DNA of 64,000 bases from Paraburkholderia sp. GTDB taxonomy: Bacteria > Pseudomonadota > Gammaproteobacteria > Burkholderiales > Burkholderiaceae. How positions within the stretch are numbered: the first letter of the stretch is position 1; each line of letters opens with the position of its first letter. The stretch spans positions 62,001 through 126,000 of the forward strand of contig NZ_JAPWKB010000002.1 in NCBI RefSeq assembly GCF_028283785.1, written 5' to 3'. Shown one piece after another: positions 1 to 8,976 of this stretch. The notes beneath the pieces were generated by a model. The model was not told the DNA's origin, did not search any database, and saw nothing but the letters and a program-made list of their open reading frames with translations. Made by a program: the position numbers and the translations under genes.

Positions 1-850
1 CCATCATGCGTTTGCGTTTGGTGATCAACGACATGTCGAGGTCGGCGATCACCATGCCCTCGCCTTCGCGCAACGGCTCGGCGAGATGCTGACCTTCCGG
101 CGACACGATTGCAGTAAAACACCCTCCACGAAGGGCTTTTTGCAATTTCGGGTCTGGCGTCACCGATTCGATCTGCGCGTCCGTCAACCAGCCCGTCGAG
201 TTCACCACGAAGCAACCCGACTCCAGCGCGTGATGCCGGATCGTCACTTCCATCTGCTCCGCGAAGATCGGCCCGACCATCGATCCCGGGAATTGCGCAC
301 AATGAATTTCCTCGTGCTGCGTCATCAATGCGTAGCGCGCGAGCGGGTTGTAGTGTTCCCAGCACGCCAGCGCGCCAACCCGTCCGACGCCCGTTTGCGC
401 GACCTTCAGTCCGGCGGCATCGCCTTGCCCCCAGATCATCCGCTCATGGAAAGTGGGCGTGATCTTGCGGCGCTTCAGCACCATGCGACCATCGACGTCA
501 AAGATCAACTGCGTGTTGTACAGGCTGCCGTGGTCGCGCTCGTTGATGCCGAGCACGACCACCATCGCGTGCATTCGCGCGCGCTCTGCCACCGCATGCG
601 TGACCGGGCCCGGTACGACGACGGCTTCGTCGTAGAGCCGCATATGGTCCGCACCGGACGCAACCGGCGGCCGCACGAACGAAAAGTACGGGTAATACGG
701 CACGAAGGTCTCGGGAAAGACGATCAGCTGCACACCCTTGCCGGCCGCTTCGTCGATCGCGGCACAGACTTTGTCGAGCGTGCCGCCCGAACGTTCGAGG
801 TCGGGCGCGATCTGAACCGCTGCGGCGCGAATGACGCGTTTATCGGACAT
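1..850 (-). CDS. Nitrilase of the Nit1C cluster (3' end outside window)
   Basis: Carbon-nitrogen hydrolase that would convert nitriles to carboxylate and ammonia in the cytoplasm. Translation from the ATG at 850 begins [16 protein letters not shown]. The catalytic triad is visible as Glu47 (VFPETF), Lys129 (KRRKITPTF) and Cys163 ([10 protein letters not shown]). About 283 residues lie in the window; full nitrilases have about 330-340, so roughly the last 55 are missing beyond base 1. It starts 20 bases after the Sll0783-like gene, on the same strand, which is the conserved Nit1C order. Nit1C clusters have been tied to cyanide or nitrile nitrogen assimilation; the substrate here is inferred only. 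The remaining cluster genes (radical SAM, GNAT, AIR-synthase-like, flavoprotein) should lie just left of the window. Confidence 0.93.
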   Translation of the reverse strand, partial: MSDKRVIRAAAVQIAPDLERSGGTLDKVCAAIDEAAGKGVQLIVFPETFVPYYPYFSFVRPPVASGADHMRLYDEAVVVPGPVTHAVAERARMHAMVVVLGINERDHGSLYNTQLIFDVDGRMVLKRRKITPTFHERMIWGQGDAAGLKVAQTGVGRVGALACWEHYNPLARYALMTQHEEIHCAQFPGSMVGPIFAEQMEVTIRHHALESGCFVVNSTGWLTDAQIESVTPDPKLQKALRGGCFTAIVSPEGQHLAEPLREGEGMVIADLDMSLITKRKRMM

Positions 851-870
851 GATGGCTTTCCGTACTCGGT

Positions 871-1353
871 TTAAACAGTCCAGGTGTGAATCACCAGCGC
901 GTTGTCCTTGCGATGGAGAAGCTGGATATCCAGTACGTCGAGCGGACTGATCGGACGAATGCCTTCGATCAGCGACGCCTCGCCGTGACCGTACAACGCC
1001 TGCAATGCAAAGCGGCATGCATACACCTTGCCGCCTTCTTCCATAAACTTGATCAGTTGCTTGTTGAAGTTCAGGTGACCCGGAAATGCTTCGTCGCCGA
1101 GCGTCGGAAAGCCGCGCTGCAAACCGAGCGTGACGCCCGGGCCGTAAAGCAGTACCGATGTGTCGAAGCCTTTGCGCTTCAGACGCGTTGCCTGAAGCAG
1201 GTTGACGAAGCCGATCGAGCCTTCGAACGCGACCGTGTGGAACGTGACCAGTGCTTTCTCGCCCGGTTCGGCCTTCACGTCTTCGAAGACTTTCTCTTCG
1301 TAGTCAACCAGATAATCGCCGCTCTTATGAAGGGGTTGATTCACTGCAGGCAT
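871..1353 (-). CDS. MSMEG_0572/Sll0783-family nitrogen starvation response protein
   Basis: A 160-residue protein of the family named after MSMEG_0572 and Synechocystis Sll0783, the usual first gene of Nit1C nitrilase clusters. The family has a DsrE-like look: a soluble alpha/beta protein with a conserved [18 protein letters not shown] stretch near residue 37 and [16 protein letters not shown] near residue 68. No catalytic residues are assigned. In Synechocystis it responds to nitrogen starvation and affects storage polymer; its biochemical role is unknown. The start is backed by GGAGAG seven bases upstream. It is the promoter-proximal gene of the leftward operon and faces the MocR-type regulator across about 380 bases. 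Confidence 0.92.
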   Translation of the reverse strand: MPAVNQPLHKSGDYLVDYEEKVFEDVKAEPGEKALVTFHTVAFEGSIGFVNLLQATRLKRKGFDTSVLLYGPGVTLGLQRGFPTLGDEAFPGHLNFNKQLIKFMEEGGKVYACRFALQALYGHGEASLIEGIRPISPLDVLDIQLLHRKDNALVIHTWTV

Positions 1354-1455
1354 GGCACTCTCCGGTTTATCGCATCAGTTGATTGAGTTGCCGATCAATC
1401 AGGTGATCGGTGATGGCATTAACGCAACGGCTATGCCATTCACCGGTCCGGAAAA

Positions 1456-1653
1456 TGCAATCAAGTTGCAATCAAGCAAAGCGAATTTGTCCGCGACGCC
1501 CGAAAATTTTTCGTAAAGCCGTACCAGGTGGCCGTTTTGACGAAATTCGATTGATCGCTAACGCGTGGATTGCGCACGCAATTTGGGCACGACGCGCGTC
1601 CGTGCGGTGCGCGCACACAGAAAGAGTGCATTGATTCGATCAATGCAATCAAG
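1456..1653. promoter_or_regulatory. Putative MocR operator array in the divergent promoter region
   Basis: The 384-base gap between the Nit1C genes and the MocR gene contains the 10-mer TGCAATCAAG three times: 1456-1465 and 1467-1476 (an 11-base period) and 1644-1653. A perfect inverted repeat TGCATTGAT-TCG-ATCAATGCA lies at 1627-1647 and overlaps the third copy. Further TTGAT/ATCAA pairs occur near 1380-1403. MocR proteins bind paired direct or inverted repeats between themselves and their targets, so this is the likely operator set. The repeats are seen; the binding is inferred. Confidence 0.6.
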
Positions 1654-1737
1654 TCACACATTTGAATGCGATCGTGATTACTTTTGGCGTATCGCGCGTG
1701 GTACTGTCAAATGAAGTTCTGCAACGGATCCGTCATC

Positions 1738-3129
1738 ATGGACATGCTCACGCACCACTGGCTCAAGCGGCTCGAAGAGAGCCGCAAGCCGGCGTACCTC
1801 GTTATCCCCGATCTGATCGAAGAAGATGTCGCAAGCGGCCGCTTGCGTCCGCGCGATCGCTTGCCGGGCTTACGCGATCTCGCCGGCGCATTGCAACTGA
1901 ACTACACGACCGTGGCGCGTGCCTATGCGGAAGCGCGCAAACGCGGACTGCTCGATGCGCGTGCGGGCAGCGGCACCTTCGTGCGCGGCCGCACGCCGAC
2001 CTTGCCGCTAACGGCGGGCAGCAGCGTCGAAATGTCGATGAACATGCCGCCCGAACCACCGGAACTTGCCGCGCGTTTGCGCGAGTCGTCGGCCACCATG
2101 CTGCTCAACGCCGACCCGTATCGCCTGCTGCGCTATCAGGATTTCGGCGGTGGGCCAGCGGATCGCGCAGCGGGTCGCAACTGGTTGCGTCAGCGTGTGC
2201 CCGACTGCGAAGACGATCGCACGCTCGTGTGTCCCGGCATTCATAGCGTACTGGTGGCACTCGTGTCGCAACTCGCGCGTCCTGGCGAAACGATCTGCCT
2301 CGATGGTCTGGCATATCCCGGCATCAAGGCAATTGCATCGCAACTTGGCGTGCGACTTCAGGCGCTCCCACGCGACGATGAAGGCCCATTGCCACATGCA
2401 CTCGAAGCACTCTGCAAAGCCGAACCGCCGCGTGCGTTCTATTGCAATCCGACGCTGCAGAATCCAAGCACACTGACACTCTCCGTGCAGCGACGTGAAG
2501 CACTCGCCGATATCGCGTTGCGTTATAGCGTGCCGATCATCGAAGACGATGCGTATGCGATGTTGCCGCAAGATGCACCCATGTCTTTAGCGGCACTCGC
2601 CCCCGAATTGACTTACTACGTAACGGGCCTGTCGAAGAGTTTCGGTGCGGGCTTGCGCGTCGCCTATCTTTGCGCGCCAACCGTGCGGCAAACGCAGCGC
2701 ATCGCGGGTGCGTTACGGGCCACGACCGTAATGCCGAATCCGTACACGATGCTGCTCGCCACGCAATGGATCAACGACGGCACCGCTACCGACATGCTGC
2801 GTGCCATTCGCGCGGAAGCGAATGCGCGTCAGGATATCGCCACGCAAGTGCTGTCCGGCTGGCAGTACGACGCGCATCGCGACGGCTTTCATTTGTGGCT
2901 GCCGATCCCGCAACAATGCGACTGGAGCGCGTCGGAACTCGCGCTGCAATTGCGCAATCAGGGCATCGCCGCTGTCGCAGGCGCAGCGTTTTCCACCGAC
3001 GGTAATCCGCCGAACGCGATCCGCGTGTGCCTTGGTGGGCCACAAAGCCGGGACGATTGCCGCGATGCGCTGCAACGTGTCGCCGACACGCTCGACGATC
3101 CGCATCATCTGCATATGCCGATGATGTAA
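1738..3129 (+). CDS. MocR-type GntR regulator with aminotransferase domain
   Basis: Transcriptional regulator of the MocR/GabR type: an N-terminal GntR winged helix (about residues 10-78, with the typical NYTTVARAYAEARKRGL helix) fused to a fold-type I PLP aminotransferase domain to the end. The Schiff-base lysine is Lys300 in TGLSKSFGAGLRV. Length is 463 residues, normal for the family. The ATG at 1738 is preferred over upstream in-frame starts because the winged helix follows directly and CGGA lies upstream. It diverges from the Nit1C genes, so control of nitrile use through a PLP-amino-acid signal is plausible. It may also act on the M20 hydrolase gene 148 bases downstream. Target genes are inferred from position. 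Confidence 0.9.
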   Translation: MDMLTHHWLKRLEESRKPAYLVIPDLIEEDVASGRLRPRDRLPGLRDLAGALQLNYTTVARAYAEARKRGLLDARAGSGTFVRGRTPTLPLTAGSSVEMSMNMPPEPPELAARLRESSATMLLNADPYRLLRYQDFGGGPADRAAGRNWLRQRVPDCEDDRTLVCPGIHSVLVALVSQLARPGETICLDGLAYPGIKAIASQLGVRLQALPRDDEGPLPHALEALCKAEPPRAFYCNPTLQNPSTLTLSVQRREALADIALRYSVPIIEDDAYAMLPQDAPMSLAALAPELTYYVTGLSKSFGAGLRVAYLCAPTVRQTQRIAGALRATTVMPNPYTMLLATQWINDGTATDMLRAIRAEANARQDIATQVLSGWQYDAHRDGFHLWLPIPQQCDWSASELALQLRNQGIAAVAGAAFSTDGNPPNAIRVCLGGPQSRDDCRDALQRVADTLDDPHHLHMPMM

Positions 3130-3277
3130 GCGCGGTCGCATCGCTCACTATCCACCAGATTTATACTCGGGATAAGGATTAGAAATTGGACTAATCGTTT
3201 TGAATCTCGGATAAAGGCATCACGACGAACCATCGTGGCGATAACGAAAGCCGGCCACGAACACTGGAATCTGCGCG

Positions 3278-4513
3278 ATGCTGAAAATTGATGGACAACG
3301 GTTGTGGGCAAGTTTGATGGAGATGGCGAAAGTGGGCGGCACGCCGGCGGGCGGTTGCCGTCGGCTTGCGCTCACCAAAGAAGACGCGGCGGGTCGCGCG
3401 CTTTTCTCGCAGTGGTGCGTGGCGGCGGGGATGACCGTGTCGGTCGATCGGATCGGCAATCTGTTCGCCCGGCGCGCGGGTCTGGATGACGACGCGCCGG
3501 CTGTCGCAAGCGGCAGTCACCTCGATACCCAACCCGAAGGCGGACGCTTCGATGGCGTATATGGTGTACTGGCCGCGCTCGAAGTGGTCCGCACGCTAAA
3601 CGATGCGAACATCCGCACGCGCAAGCCGATCGAGATCGTGGTGTGGACCAACGAGGAAGGTGCGCGCTTTACGCCCGCCATGCTCGGCTCGGCCACTTTC
3701 ACCGGCGCGATACCGCTTGAAACAGCACTGCAAACCCGCGACGCCGCGAACGTCACCGTTGCCGACGCGCTCTCCGCGACCGGATACGACGGCGCACGCG
3801 CGGTGCCGGGCATCGCTTTCGACGCTTATTTCGAGGCACATATCGAACAAGGTCCGGTACTCGAAGAAAGCGGCATTCCAATCGGTGTGGTGACCGGCGG
3901 CCAGGCGATCCGCTGGCTCGACGTACGGGTGCGTGGTCAGGCTGCGCATGCGGGCACGACCCCGATGAAGTATCGGCGTGACGCGCTCTTTGCGAGTGCC
4001 GATATGGCATCGGCACTCGAACACCTCGCTAAAGATTTTGCGCCGCGCGGACTCGTCACGATTGGCGAGTGGCACATCAGGAACGCATCGCGCAATACGA
4101 TTGCAGCAGACTTGACGTTCACGGTTGATCTGCGTCATCCCGACGACGCGCAGATCGCGTCGATGCACGCATTGCTGTGCGAGCGTTTTGAAGCGATTGC
4201 CGCGAAACGCGGCTTGAGTGTCGAGATTTCGCCGCACTGGATCAGCCCGTCCACGCCGTTCGATCCTGCGTGCATTACCGCAGTCGCCGAGGCGGTTCAG
4301 GCGTTGGGCTATCCCAATCAACGCATCGTCAGCGGTGCCGGACACGACGCGATCAACCTCGCGAAGTACTGCCCTACGGCGATGATCTTCATTCCATGCG
4401 TCGACGGCTTGAGCCATAACGAAGCCGAAGACGCACTCCCGGAAGACGTGTCGCGTGGCGCGGACGTGTTACTGCACGCGATGCTGTCCCGCGCAGGTCA
4501 GGTCAAACACTAA
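3278..4513 (+). CDS. M20-family Zn-dependent amidohydrolase (allantoate / N-carbamoyl-amino acid type)
   Basis: Cytoplasmic metallo-hydrolase that removes the carbamoyl or ureido group from allantoate or N-carbamoyl-L-amino acids, releasing ammonia and CO2. Metal-ligand motifs are His81 (GSHLDTQPEGGRFDG, with Asp92) and the Glu pair in WTNEEGARF near 126-127. EAHIEQGP and the C-terminal GLSHNEAE motif are also present. Length is 411 residues, the family norm. Which substrate it uses cannot be told from sequence; AmaB/HyuC, AllC and ureidopropionase relatives look alike. Placed after the MocR gene, it fits a nitrogen-scavenging locus. The next gene is on the opposite strand. Confidence 0.9.
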   Translation: MLKIDGQRLWASLMEMAKVGGTPAGGCRRLALTKEDAAGRALFSQWCVAAGMTVSVDRIGNLFARRAGLDDDAPAVASGSHLDTQPEGGRFDGVYGVLAALEVVRTLNDANIRTRKPIEIVVWTNEEGARFTPAMLGSATFTGAIPLETALQTRDAANVTVADALSATGYDGARAVPGIAFDAYFEAHIEQGPVLEESGIPIGVVTGGQAIRWLDVRVRGQAAHAGTTPMKYRRDALFASADMASALEHLAKDFAPRGLVTIGEWHIRNASRNTIAADLTFTVDLRHPDDAQIASMHALLCERFEAIAAKRGLSVEISPHWISPSTPFDPACITAVAEAVQALGYPNQRIVSGAGHDAINLAKYCPTAMIFIPCVDGLSHNEAEDALPEDVSRGADVLLHAMLSRAGQVKH

Positions 4514-4573
4514 GCCGGATTGAATGGAGAGCCGCATGCGTCGCGCGGCACACGCTACGCATGCGGTCGTTCG

Positions 4574-5032
4574 TCAAGCGCCGAACGGTGAATTGCCGCG
4601 CAATGCCATCGCCATCGCCTGCATCGCGACCAGATAGCCGTTCACACCGAGTCCGCAGATCACACCCATCGCGGCACGCGACACCAGTGAATGCCGGTAC
4701 GTTTCATCGCGTTTGTGGATGTTGGTGATATGCAATTCGATCAGCGGACGCTGGATCAGCTTGACCGCATCGAACACCGGCACCGACGCGAACGAAAAAC
4801 CCGCCGGGTTGATGATCACGGCCGCGTCGCGTTCGAATGCTTCCTGCAACCAGTCCACCATCGTCGCTTCGCTGTTGGTCTGCCGGAATTCACAGCCGAG
4901 CTCCAGCTTCACCGCCAACGCCTCGACATGCTCGCGCACCTGCGCGAGCGTCGTCGTGCCATACAGGTGCGGTTCACGCTTGCCTAACATGTTCAGATTC
5001 GAACCGTTCAATACATACACAAGATCAGTCAT
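4574..5032 (-). CDS. Type II 3-dehydroquinate dehydratase-like protein with altered active site
   Basis: Belongs to the AroQ family, small dodecameric enzymes that dehydrate 3-dehydroquinate to 3-dehydroshikimate. Asn12, Arg19 and Tyr24 occur at canonical positions in LNGSNLNMLGKREPHLYG, and His101 in IELHITNIHKRDE. The loop that normally reads NPGAYTHTSVA is NPAGFSFASVP, so the usual substrate-contacting His81 is Phe, and one residue is inserted before the conserved Arg113. The ATG at 5032 is chosen because CCAGG lies nine bases upstream; a start at 5038 would leave only three. It follows the MHS carrier by 26 bases, so both are probably co-transcribed. A catabolic role on a quinate-like or other substrate is more likely than core shikimate synthesis. 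Confidence 0.85.
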   Translation of the reverse strand: MTDLVYVLNGSNLNMLGKREPHLYGTTTLAQVREHVEALAVKLELGCEFRQTNSEATMVDWLQEAFERDAAVIINPAGFSFASVPVFDAVKLIQRPLIELHITNIHKRDETYRHSLVSRAAMGVICGLGVNGYLVAMQAMAMALRGNSPFGA

Positions 5033-5058
5033 TGTCATTCGCCTGGTTACAGAGTCCG

Positions 5059-6432
5059 TCACATGCGATGGCCGTTATTCATGGCCGGTGTAAAGCCGTC
5101 GTCGCCGGCGAGTGCAGCCGCCGAATCCGTACGATTCATATCGATACCGCGCGTTTCGCGCGCCGTCAGGATCATGATCAGCGAGATCAGGTTGAATCCG
5201 ACGCACACTGCCACGACACCCCACGGCGAACCGTTGCACACCGCGAACAGCCACACTGCGAGCACCGGCATCGGACCGCCTGCGATCAGATTGGCGCCGG
5301 TATAAGCGAGTGCGGAGCCGGAGTATCGAACGTTGGTGGGAAATGCTTCGGCGAATGCGACCGGCTGAATTCCACTCTGGAATTGCGTAAAGCCGAGGAA
5401 CAGCCCCATTGCTGCCAGCATCGGAATAAAGGCTTTAGTGTCGAGAATCTGGAAGTAGACGAACAACATCAGCAACGTGGCGATCGAACCGATGGCAAGG
5501 GCTTTCTTGCGCCCGATCTTGTCGCTCAACATGCCGCCCGCCAATGCCCCGACGATTGCACAGACATTCGCGCCCATCAGCAGCAGGTATCCGGTCTGTT
5601 TTGGAACCGCCAGCGTCTTGGTGATGTAGCTCAGCGAAAACACCACGATCAGATAGAAAATCGCCGCCGGGCCGCAGAAAAACAGCATCCAGCGCAATAC
5701 CGTGCGCCAGTGCAGGCGCAGTGCATCGCGCAGCGGACTGCCGACATGCACCACTTCCGTCTTGCGCATCTCCACGAACGACGGCGTCTCGCTAACCTTG
5801 AGCCGGATATACACGCCGACAATCACCAGCACGAAACTCAACACGAACGGAATACGCCAGCCGTATTCGTCGAACGCACTCGCCGACATCGTCGATGACA
5901 GCAATAGCAGTACACCGTTCGCCATGATCTGGCTCAGCGGCGAGCACAGACCCAACAGACCCGAGTACTTGCCGCGCCGGTCGGCACTCGCGTGTTCGAT
6001 GGCCATCAGTTGCGCGCCCGTCGATTCTCCGCCAAGCGCGAAGCCTTGCAGAATGCGCAGCATTACCAGCAACATCGGCGCCCATACGCCGATGCTCGCG
6101 TAAGTAGGCAGCAAACCCATCAGCATCGACGACATTCCCATCACCGTCACCGTGCCGAGCATCAGATTACGGCGACCGAGTTTGTCTCCGAGATGGCCGC
6201 AAATAACAGCGCCGAGCGGACGCGCGGCGAGGCCCACGCCGAAGGTCGCAAGCGAAGCCAGCAACGCGGACGTCGGGTCCATCTTTGGAAAAAAGAGCTT
6301 CGGCAAAACCGTCGCGGCCAATGCGCCGTATAGCGTGAAATCGAACCATTCGAGCGCCGTGCCGATTGCCGCGGCGGTCACGGCGCGCATGCGCATCGCC
6401 GCGCCGCTCCCCTGCAATGCATCCTGAGTCAT
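5059..6432 (-). CDS. MHS-family MFS transporter (shikimate/dicarboxylate type)
   Basis: Inner-membrane proton symporter of the metabolite:H+ symporter family with about 12 helices and 457 residues. Family hallmarks are TALEWFDFTLYG at the first helix and GHLGDKLGRRN in the loop between helices 2 and 3. YGWRIPFVLSF occurs before the central loop. MHS carriers move shikimate, alpha-ketoglutarate, proline or aromatic acids. The start has AAGGAGA five bases upstream. The gene reads into the dehydroquinase-like gene and diverges from the IclR regulator, giving a carrier plus enzyme plus regulator unit for an unidentified cyclic or aromatic acid. Confidence 0.88.
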   Translation of the reverse strand: MTQDALQGSGAAMRMRAVTAAAIGTALEWFDFTLYGALAATVLPKLFFPKMDPTSALLASLATFGVGLAARPLGAVICGHLGDKLGRRNLMLGTVTVMGMSSMLMGLLPTYASIGVWAPMLLVMLRILQGFALGGESTGAQLMAIEHASADRRGKYSGLLGLCSPLSQIMANGVLLLLSSTMSASAFDEYGWRIPFVLSFVLVIVGVYIRLKVSETPSFVEMRKTEVVHVGSPLRDALRLHWRTVLRWMLFFCGPAAIFYLIVVFSLSYITKTLAVPKQTGYLLLMGANVCAIVGALAGGMLSDKIGRKKALAIGSIATLLMLFVYFQILDTKAFIPMLAAMGLFLGFTQFQSGIQPVAFAEAFPTNVRYSGSALAYTGANLIAGGPMPVLAVWLFAVCNGSPWGVVAVCVGFNLISLIMILTARETRGIDMNRTDSAAALAGDDGFTPAMNNGHRM

Positions 6433-6577
6433 GTCGTCTCCTTAACCTTTCAAAGCTGTTTGCAATGTCAGGGAAGTCCCTAAGAGCCTTAGCAACTCAT
6501 TGATTTCCACCTGGCTTGCTTTTTTAGTCGTCTCATCGATTTTTCGGGCTTCGCGGCAGTGCCACTCACCGTGGAAA

Positions 6578-6622
6578 GGAATTTATCACCGGTGCATGGG
6601 ACACCGTTCCAGGGTGGAATTT
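6578..6622. promoter_or_regulatory. Possible IclR-family operator (repeated GGAATTT)
   Basis: The gap between the MHS carrier and the IclR gene holds GGAATTT at 6578-6584 and again at 6616-6622, the second inside the near-palindrome TGGAATTTCA. IclR regulators often bind AT-rich palindromes with GGAA/TTCC arms in the divergent gap. The repeat is seen; its use as an operator is a guess from position. Confidence 0.3.
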
Positions 6623-6697
6623 CATCCCGCAATGTGCAATGATCGGCGCTCGTGACGCGCGAAACCGGCGTCACGCAACGATAAAACGGAGACCCCA

Positions 6698-7480
6698 ATG
6701 CCTGGCGTGACCGAACGCACCTTAGCCGTTCTCGAGTTTCTCGCAACGCAAATGGAAGGCACGCCGCTCGCGCAGATCGCCGACGAACTCGATATACCGC
6801 GTAGCGCGTGTCATCGTCTGCTGGTCGATCTCAAGCAATGCGGCTATGTTCGGCAGTTGCGCGAGCACGGCGATTACGTGCTCACCACCAAACTCGTCGG
6901 ACTCGGTCTGGGCTTTCTCGCGACGTCCGGTATCGTCGATATCGCGCAGACTGTTCTCGACCGGCTCGCGGAAACATCGGGAGAACTGGTGCGTCTGGCC
7001 ATCGTCGATGGCGACCGGCTAACGTGGGTCGCTAAAGCGCAAGGCGCGCTTAAAGGGCTGCGTTACGACCCGGACATGGGGATGGATACGATCCTGTCAT
7101 GCAGCGCTACCGGCCACGCGTGGATGATGACGATGACCGACGAACGCGCATTGGAACTGGTGTCGCGCCAGGGTTTCGGACAACCGAAGCAATACGGACC
7201 GAACGCGCCCACTACCATCGGTGGCCTGCTTGCATTCGTGCATGCGGCGCGCACGCGCGGTTATGCCACCATCAACGAAGTCTTCGCGCCGGGCATGACG
7301 GCAATGGCCGCGCCGGTGCAACGTCGCGGCTATCCGGCAATGGGCGTGATCAGCATTGCCGGACCCGCTGTTCGACTCGACGAGAAGCGCATCGCGAACC
7401 TTGGTTCGACATTGCTTGCGGCAGCACTCGAACTCGCCGCTGCGAGTCACGCATCGCCGCTGTTTAATCGCGGTCGTTGA
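6698..7480 (+). CDS. IclR-family transcriptional regulator
   Basis: A 260-residue regulator with an N-terminal IclR winged helix (about residues 4-65: TLAVLEFLA, then IADELDIPRSACHRLLVDL) and a C-terminal effector-binding domain containing LSCSATGHAWM and the conserved GYATINEVFAPGMTAMAAPV segment. IclR proteins bind small organic acids and control the catabolic genes next to them. ACGGAGA precedes the ATG. It diverges from the MHS carrier and dehydroquinase-like genes, its probable targets. It ends three bases before the stop of the convergent lipoprotein gene. The effector is unknown. Confidence 0.92.
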   Translation: MPGVTERTLAVLEFLATQMEGTPLAQIADELDIPRSACHRLLVDLKQCGYVRQLREHGDYVLTTKLVGLGLGFLATSGIVDIAQTVLDRLAETSGELVRLAIVDGDRLTWVAKAQGALKGLRYDPDMGMDTILSCSATGHAWMMTMTDERALELVSRQGFGQPKQYGPNAPTTIGGLLAFVHAARTRGYATINEVFAPGMTAMAAPVQRRGYPAMGVISIAGPAVRLDEKRIANLGSTLLAAALELAAASHASPLFNRGR

Positions 7481-7483
7481 GGC

Positions 7484-8830
7484 TCACGGTCCGGCACCGT
7501 TGTAGACCACTTTCCAGACCGTATTGCCGACATCGTCGGCCACATACAGCGCGCCTGCGTTGTCCATCACGACACCGACGGGTCTACCGACCGCGTGACC
7601 GTCGGATGTCAGAAAGCCGGTCAGAAAATCTTCGGGTGGACCGGACGGTTTTCCATCCGCAAACGGCACGAAAATCACCTTGTAGCCGCTGTGCGGCTTG
7701 CGATTCCATGAACCATGCTGTCCGACGAAAGCACCGCCGTGGTAGTGCTTGGGAAACGTCTGCGCCGAATAGAACGCGAGTCCGAGCGACGCAGTGTGAT
7801 TGCCAAGTGCGTAATCCGGCGCAATGGCTTTTGCGACCCTATCCGGACGTTGCTCCTTGACGCGAGTGTCCACGTGTTGTCCGTAATAGCTATACGGAAA
7901 GCCGTAGAACGCGCCGTCTTTAACGGCCGTCATGTAATCGGGCACGAGATTGTTGCCCAGCTCGTCGCGCTCGTTCACTGCCGTCCACAGCGCGCCAGTA
8001 TCGGGTTGCCACGCCATGCCGTTCGGATTTCGCAGACCGGATGCGAACACGCGTTTTTCGCCGGTCGCCAGCGTGATTTCAATGATTTGCGCGCGGCCCG
8101 TTTCCGCGTCCAGGCCGTTCTCTCCGACATTGCTATTCGATCCGACCGTCACGTAAAGCCGCTTGCCGTCACGGCTCGCAATGACGTTCTTTGTCCAGTG
8201 GTGATTGATCAGACCAGCGGGCAAATCGGTCACTTTCTCGCCTTGCGCGGTAATCTGCGTATCGCCGGTTTTGTACGGAAAGCGCAGCAAAGCGTCGGTG
8301 TCGGCAACATACAACTGGTCGCCCACCAAGGCCATGCCGAACGGCGAATGCAATCCCGACAGCAACACCGTTTTCGTTTGCGCAAAGCCGCTACGCTCCG
8401 GACTCGCATTCGTGCCGTCGCTACGCAGAAGGACAATGCGGTCGGCACTCGGCACGCCCGCACCCGCGCGCTTCATCACCTGACCGGTGATCCATCCGGC
8501 AATGCCTTTATTCTCGTCGTGCTGTGCCGGTGCATTGCTCTCCGCGACCAGCAGGCTGCCATCGGGCAACGGATACAGCCAGCGAGGATGCGACAGTCCC
8601 GTCGCGAATGCGGTGACGGTGAAACCGGGCGGTGCGTTCGGCACGCTTTGCGCGGTGCGCGACTCGACCGGCGCGATGTTGACGTTGGGCATCATCGACG
8701 TGCGCGGCGCGGGCAACTCCGGATTCGGACCGTAGCCGTTGTCGCCCGTCGCGGTTGGTCCGAAAGAGCAAGCGGCGACACACGCTGTCAGCGCCGGCAA
8801 CGAGACCAGCAGGATGCGATTGATAGGCAC
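7484..8830 (-). CDS. Sorbosone-dehydrogenase-like beta-propeller lipoprotein
   Basis: A six-bladed propeller protein of the L-sorbosone/soluble glucose dehydrogenase superfamily, which usually uses PQQ to oxidise sugars or aldoses in the periplasm. The GTG at 8830 is chosen as start because AAGGAG lies five bases upstream; an ATG at 8878 in frame has no such site. The protein then begins [17 protein letters not shown], a lipoprotein signal with lipobox LTAC (Cys17) and a second VAAC. Propeller segments include [19 protein letters not shown] and [18 protein letters not shown], with [13 protein letters not shown] near the end. Length is 448 residues. PQQ use is a family inference. It stands alone, convergent with IclR. 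Confidence 0.85.
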   Translation of the reverse strand: MPINRILLVSLPALTACVAACSFGPTATGDNGYGPNPELPAPRTSMMPNVNIAPVESRTAQSVPNAPPGFTVTAFATGLSHPRWLYPLPDGSLLVAESNAPAQHDENKGIAGWITGQVMKRAGAGVPSADRIVLLRSDGTNASPERSGFAQTKTVLLSGLHSPFGMALVGDQLYVADTDALLRFPYKTGDTQITAQGEKVTDLPAGLINHHWTKNVIASRDGKRLYVTVGSNSNVGENGLDAETGRAQIIEITLATGEKRVFASGLRNPNGMAWQPDTGALWTAVNERDELGNNLVPDYMTAVKDGAFYGFPYSYYGQHVDTRVKEQRPDRVAKAIAPDYALGNHTASLGLAFYSAQTFPKHYHGGAFVGQHGSWNRKPHSGYKVIFVPFADGKPSGPPEDFLTGFLTSDGHAVGRPVGVVMDNAGALYVADDVGNTVWKVVYNGAGP

Positions 8831-8976
8831 GGCCGCTCCTTGTCGGGCAGTTATGGCCCACTGGCGAGCAAGGGTCATTCCTGCACCGGCCGTTCATGAC
8901 GACCACGGAGAAACGACGCGTGGCGCACAGCACGTGCATCGCCGCGCGCCATGCCACGCCACGTCGTGCGCAGACC

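Noticed and set aside
86..874. 262-codon open frame on the plus strand opposite the nitrilase
   Set aside because: Shadow of the nitrilase on the other strand: no family motif, Arg/His-rich composition, and the minus-strand product has a complete catalytic triad.
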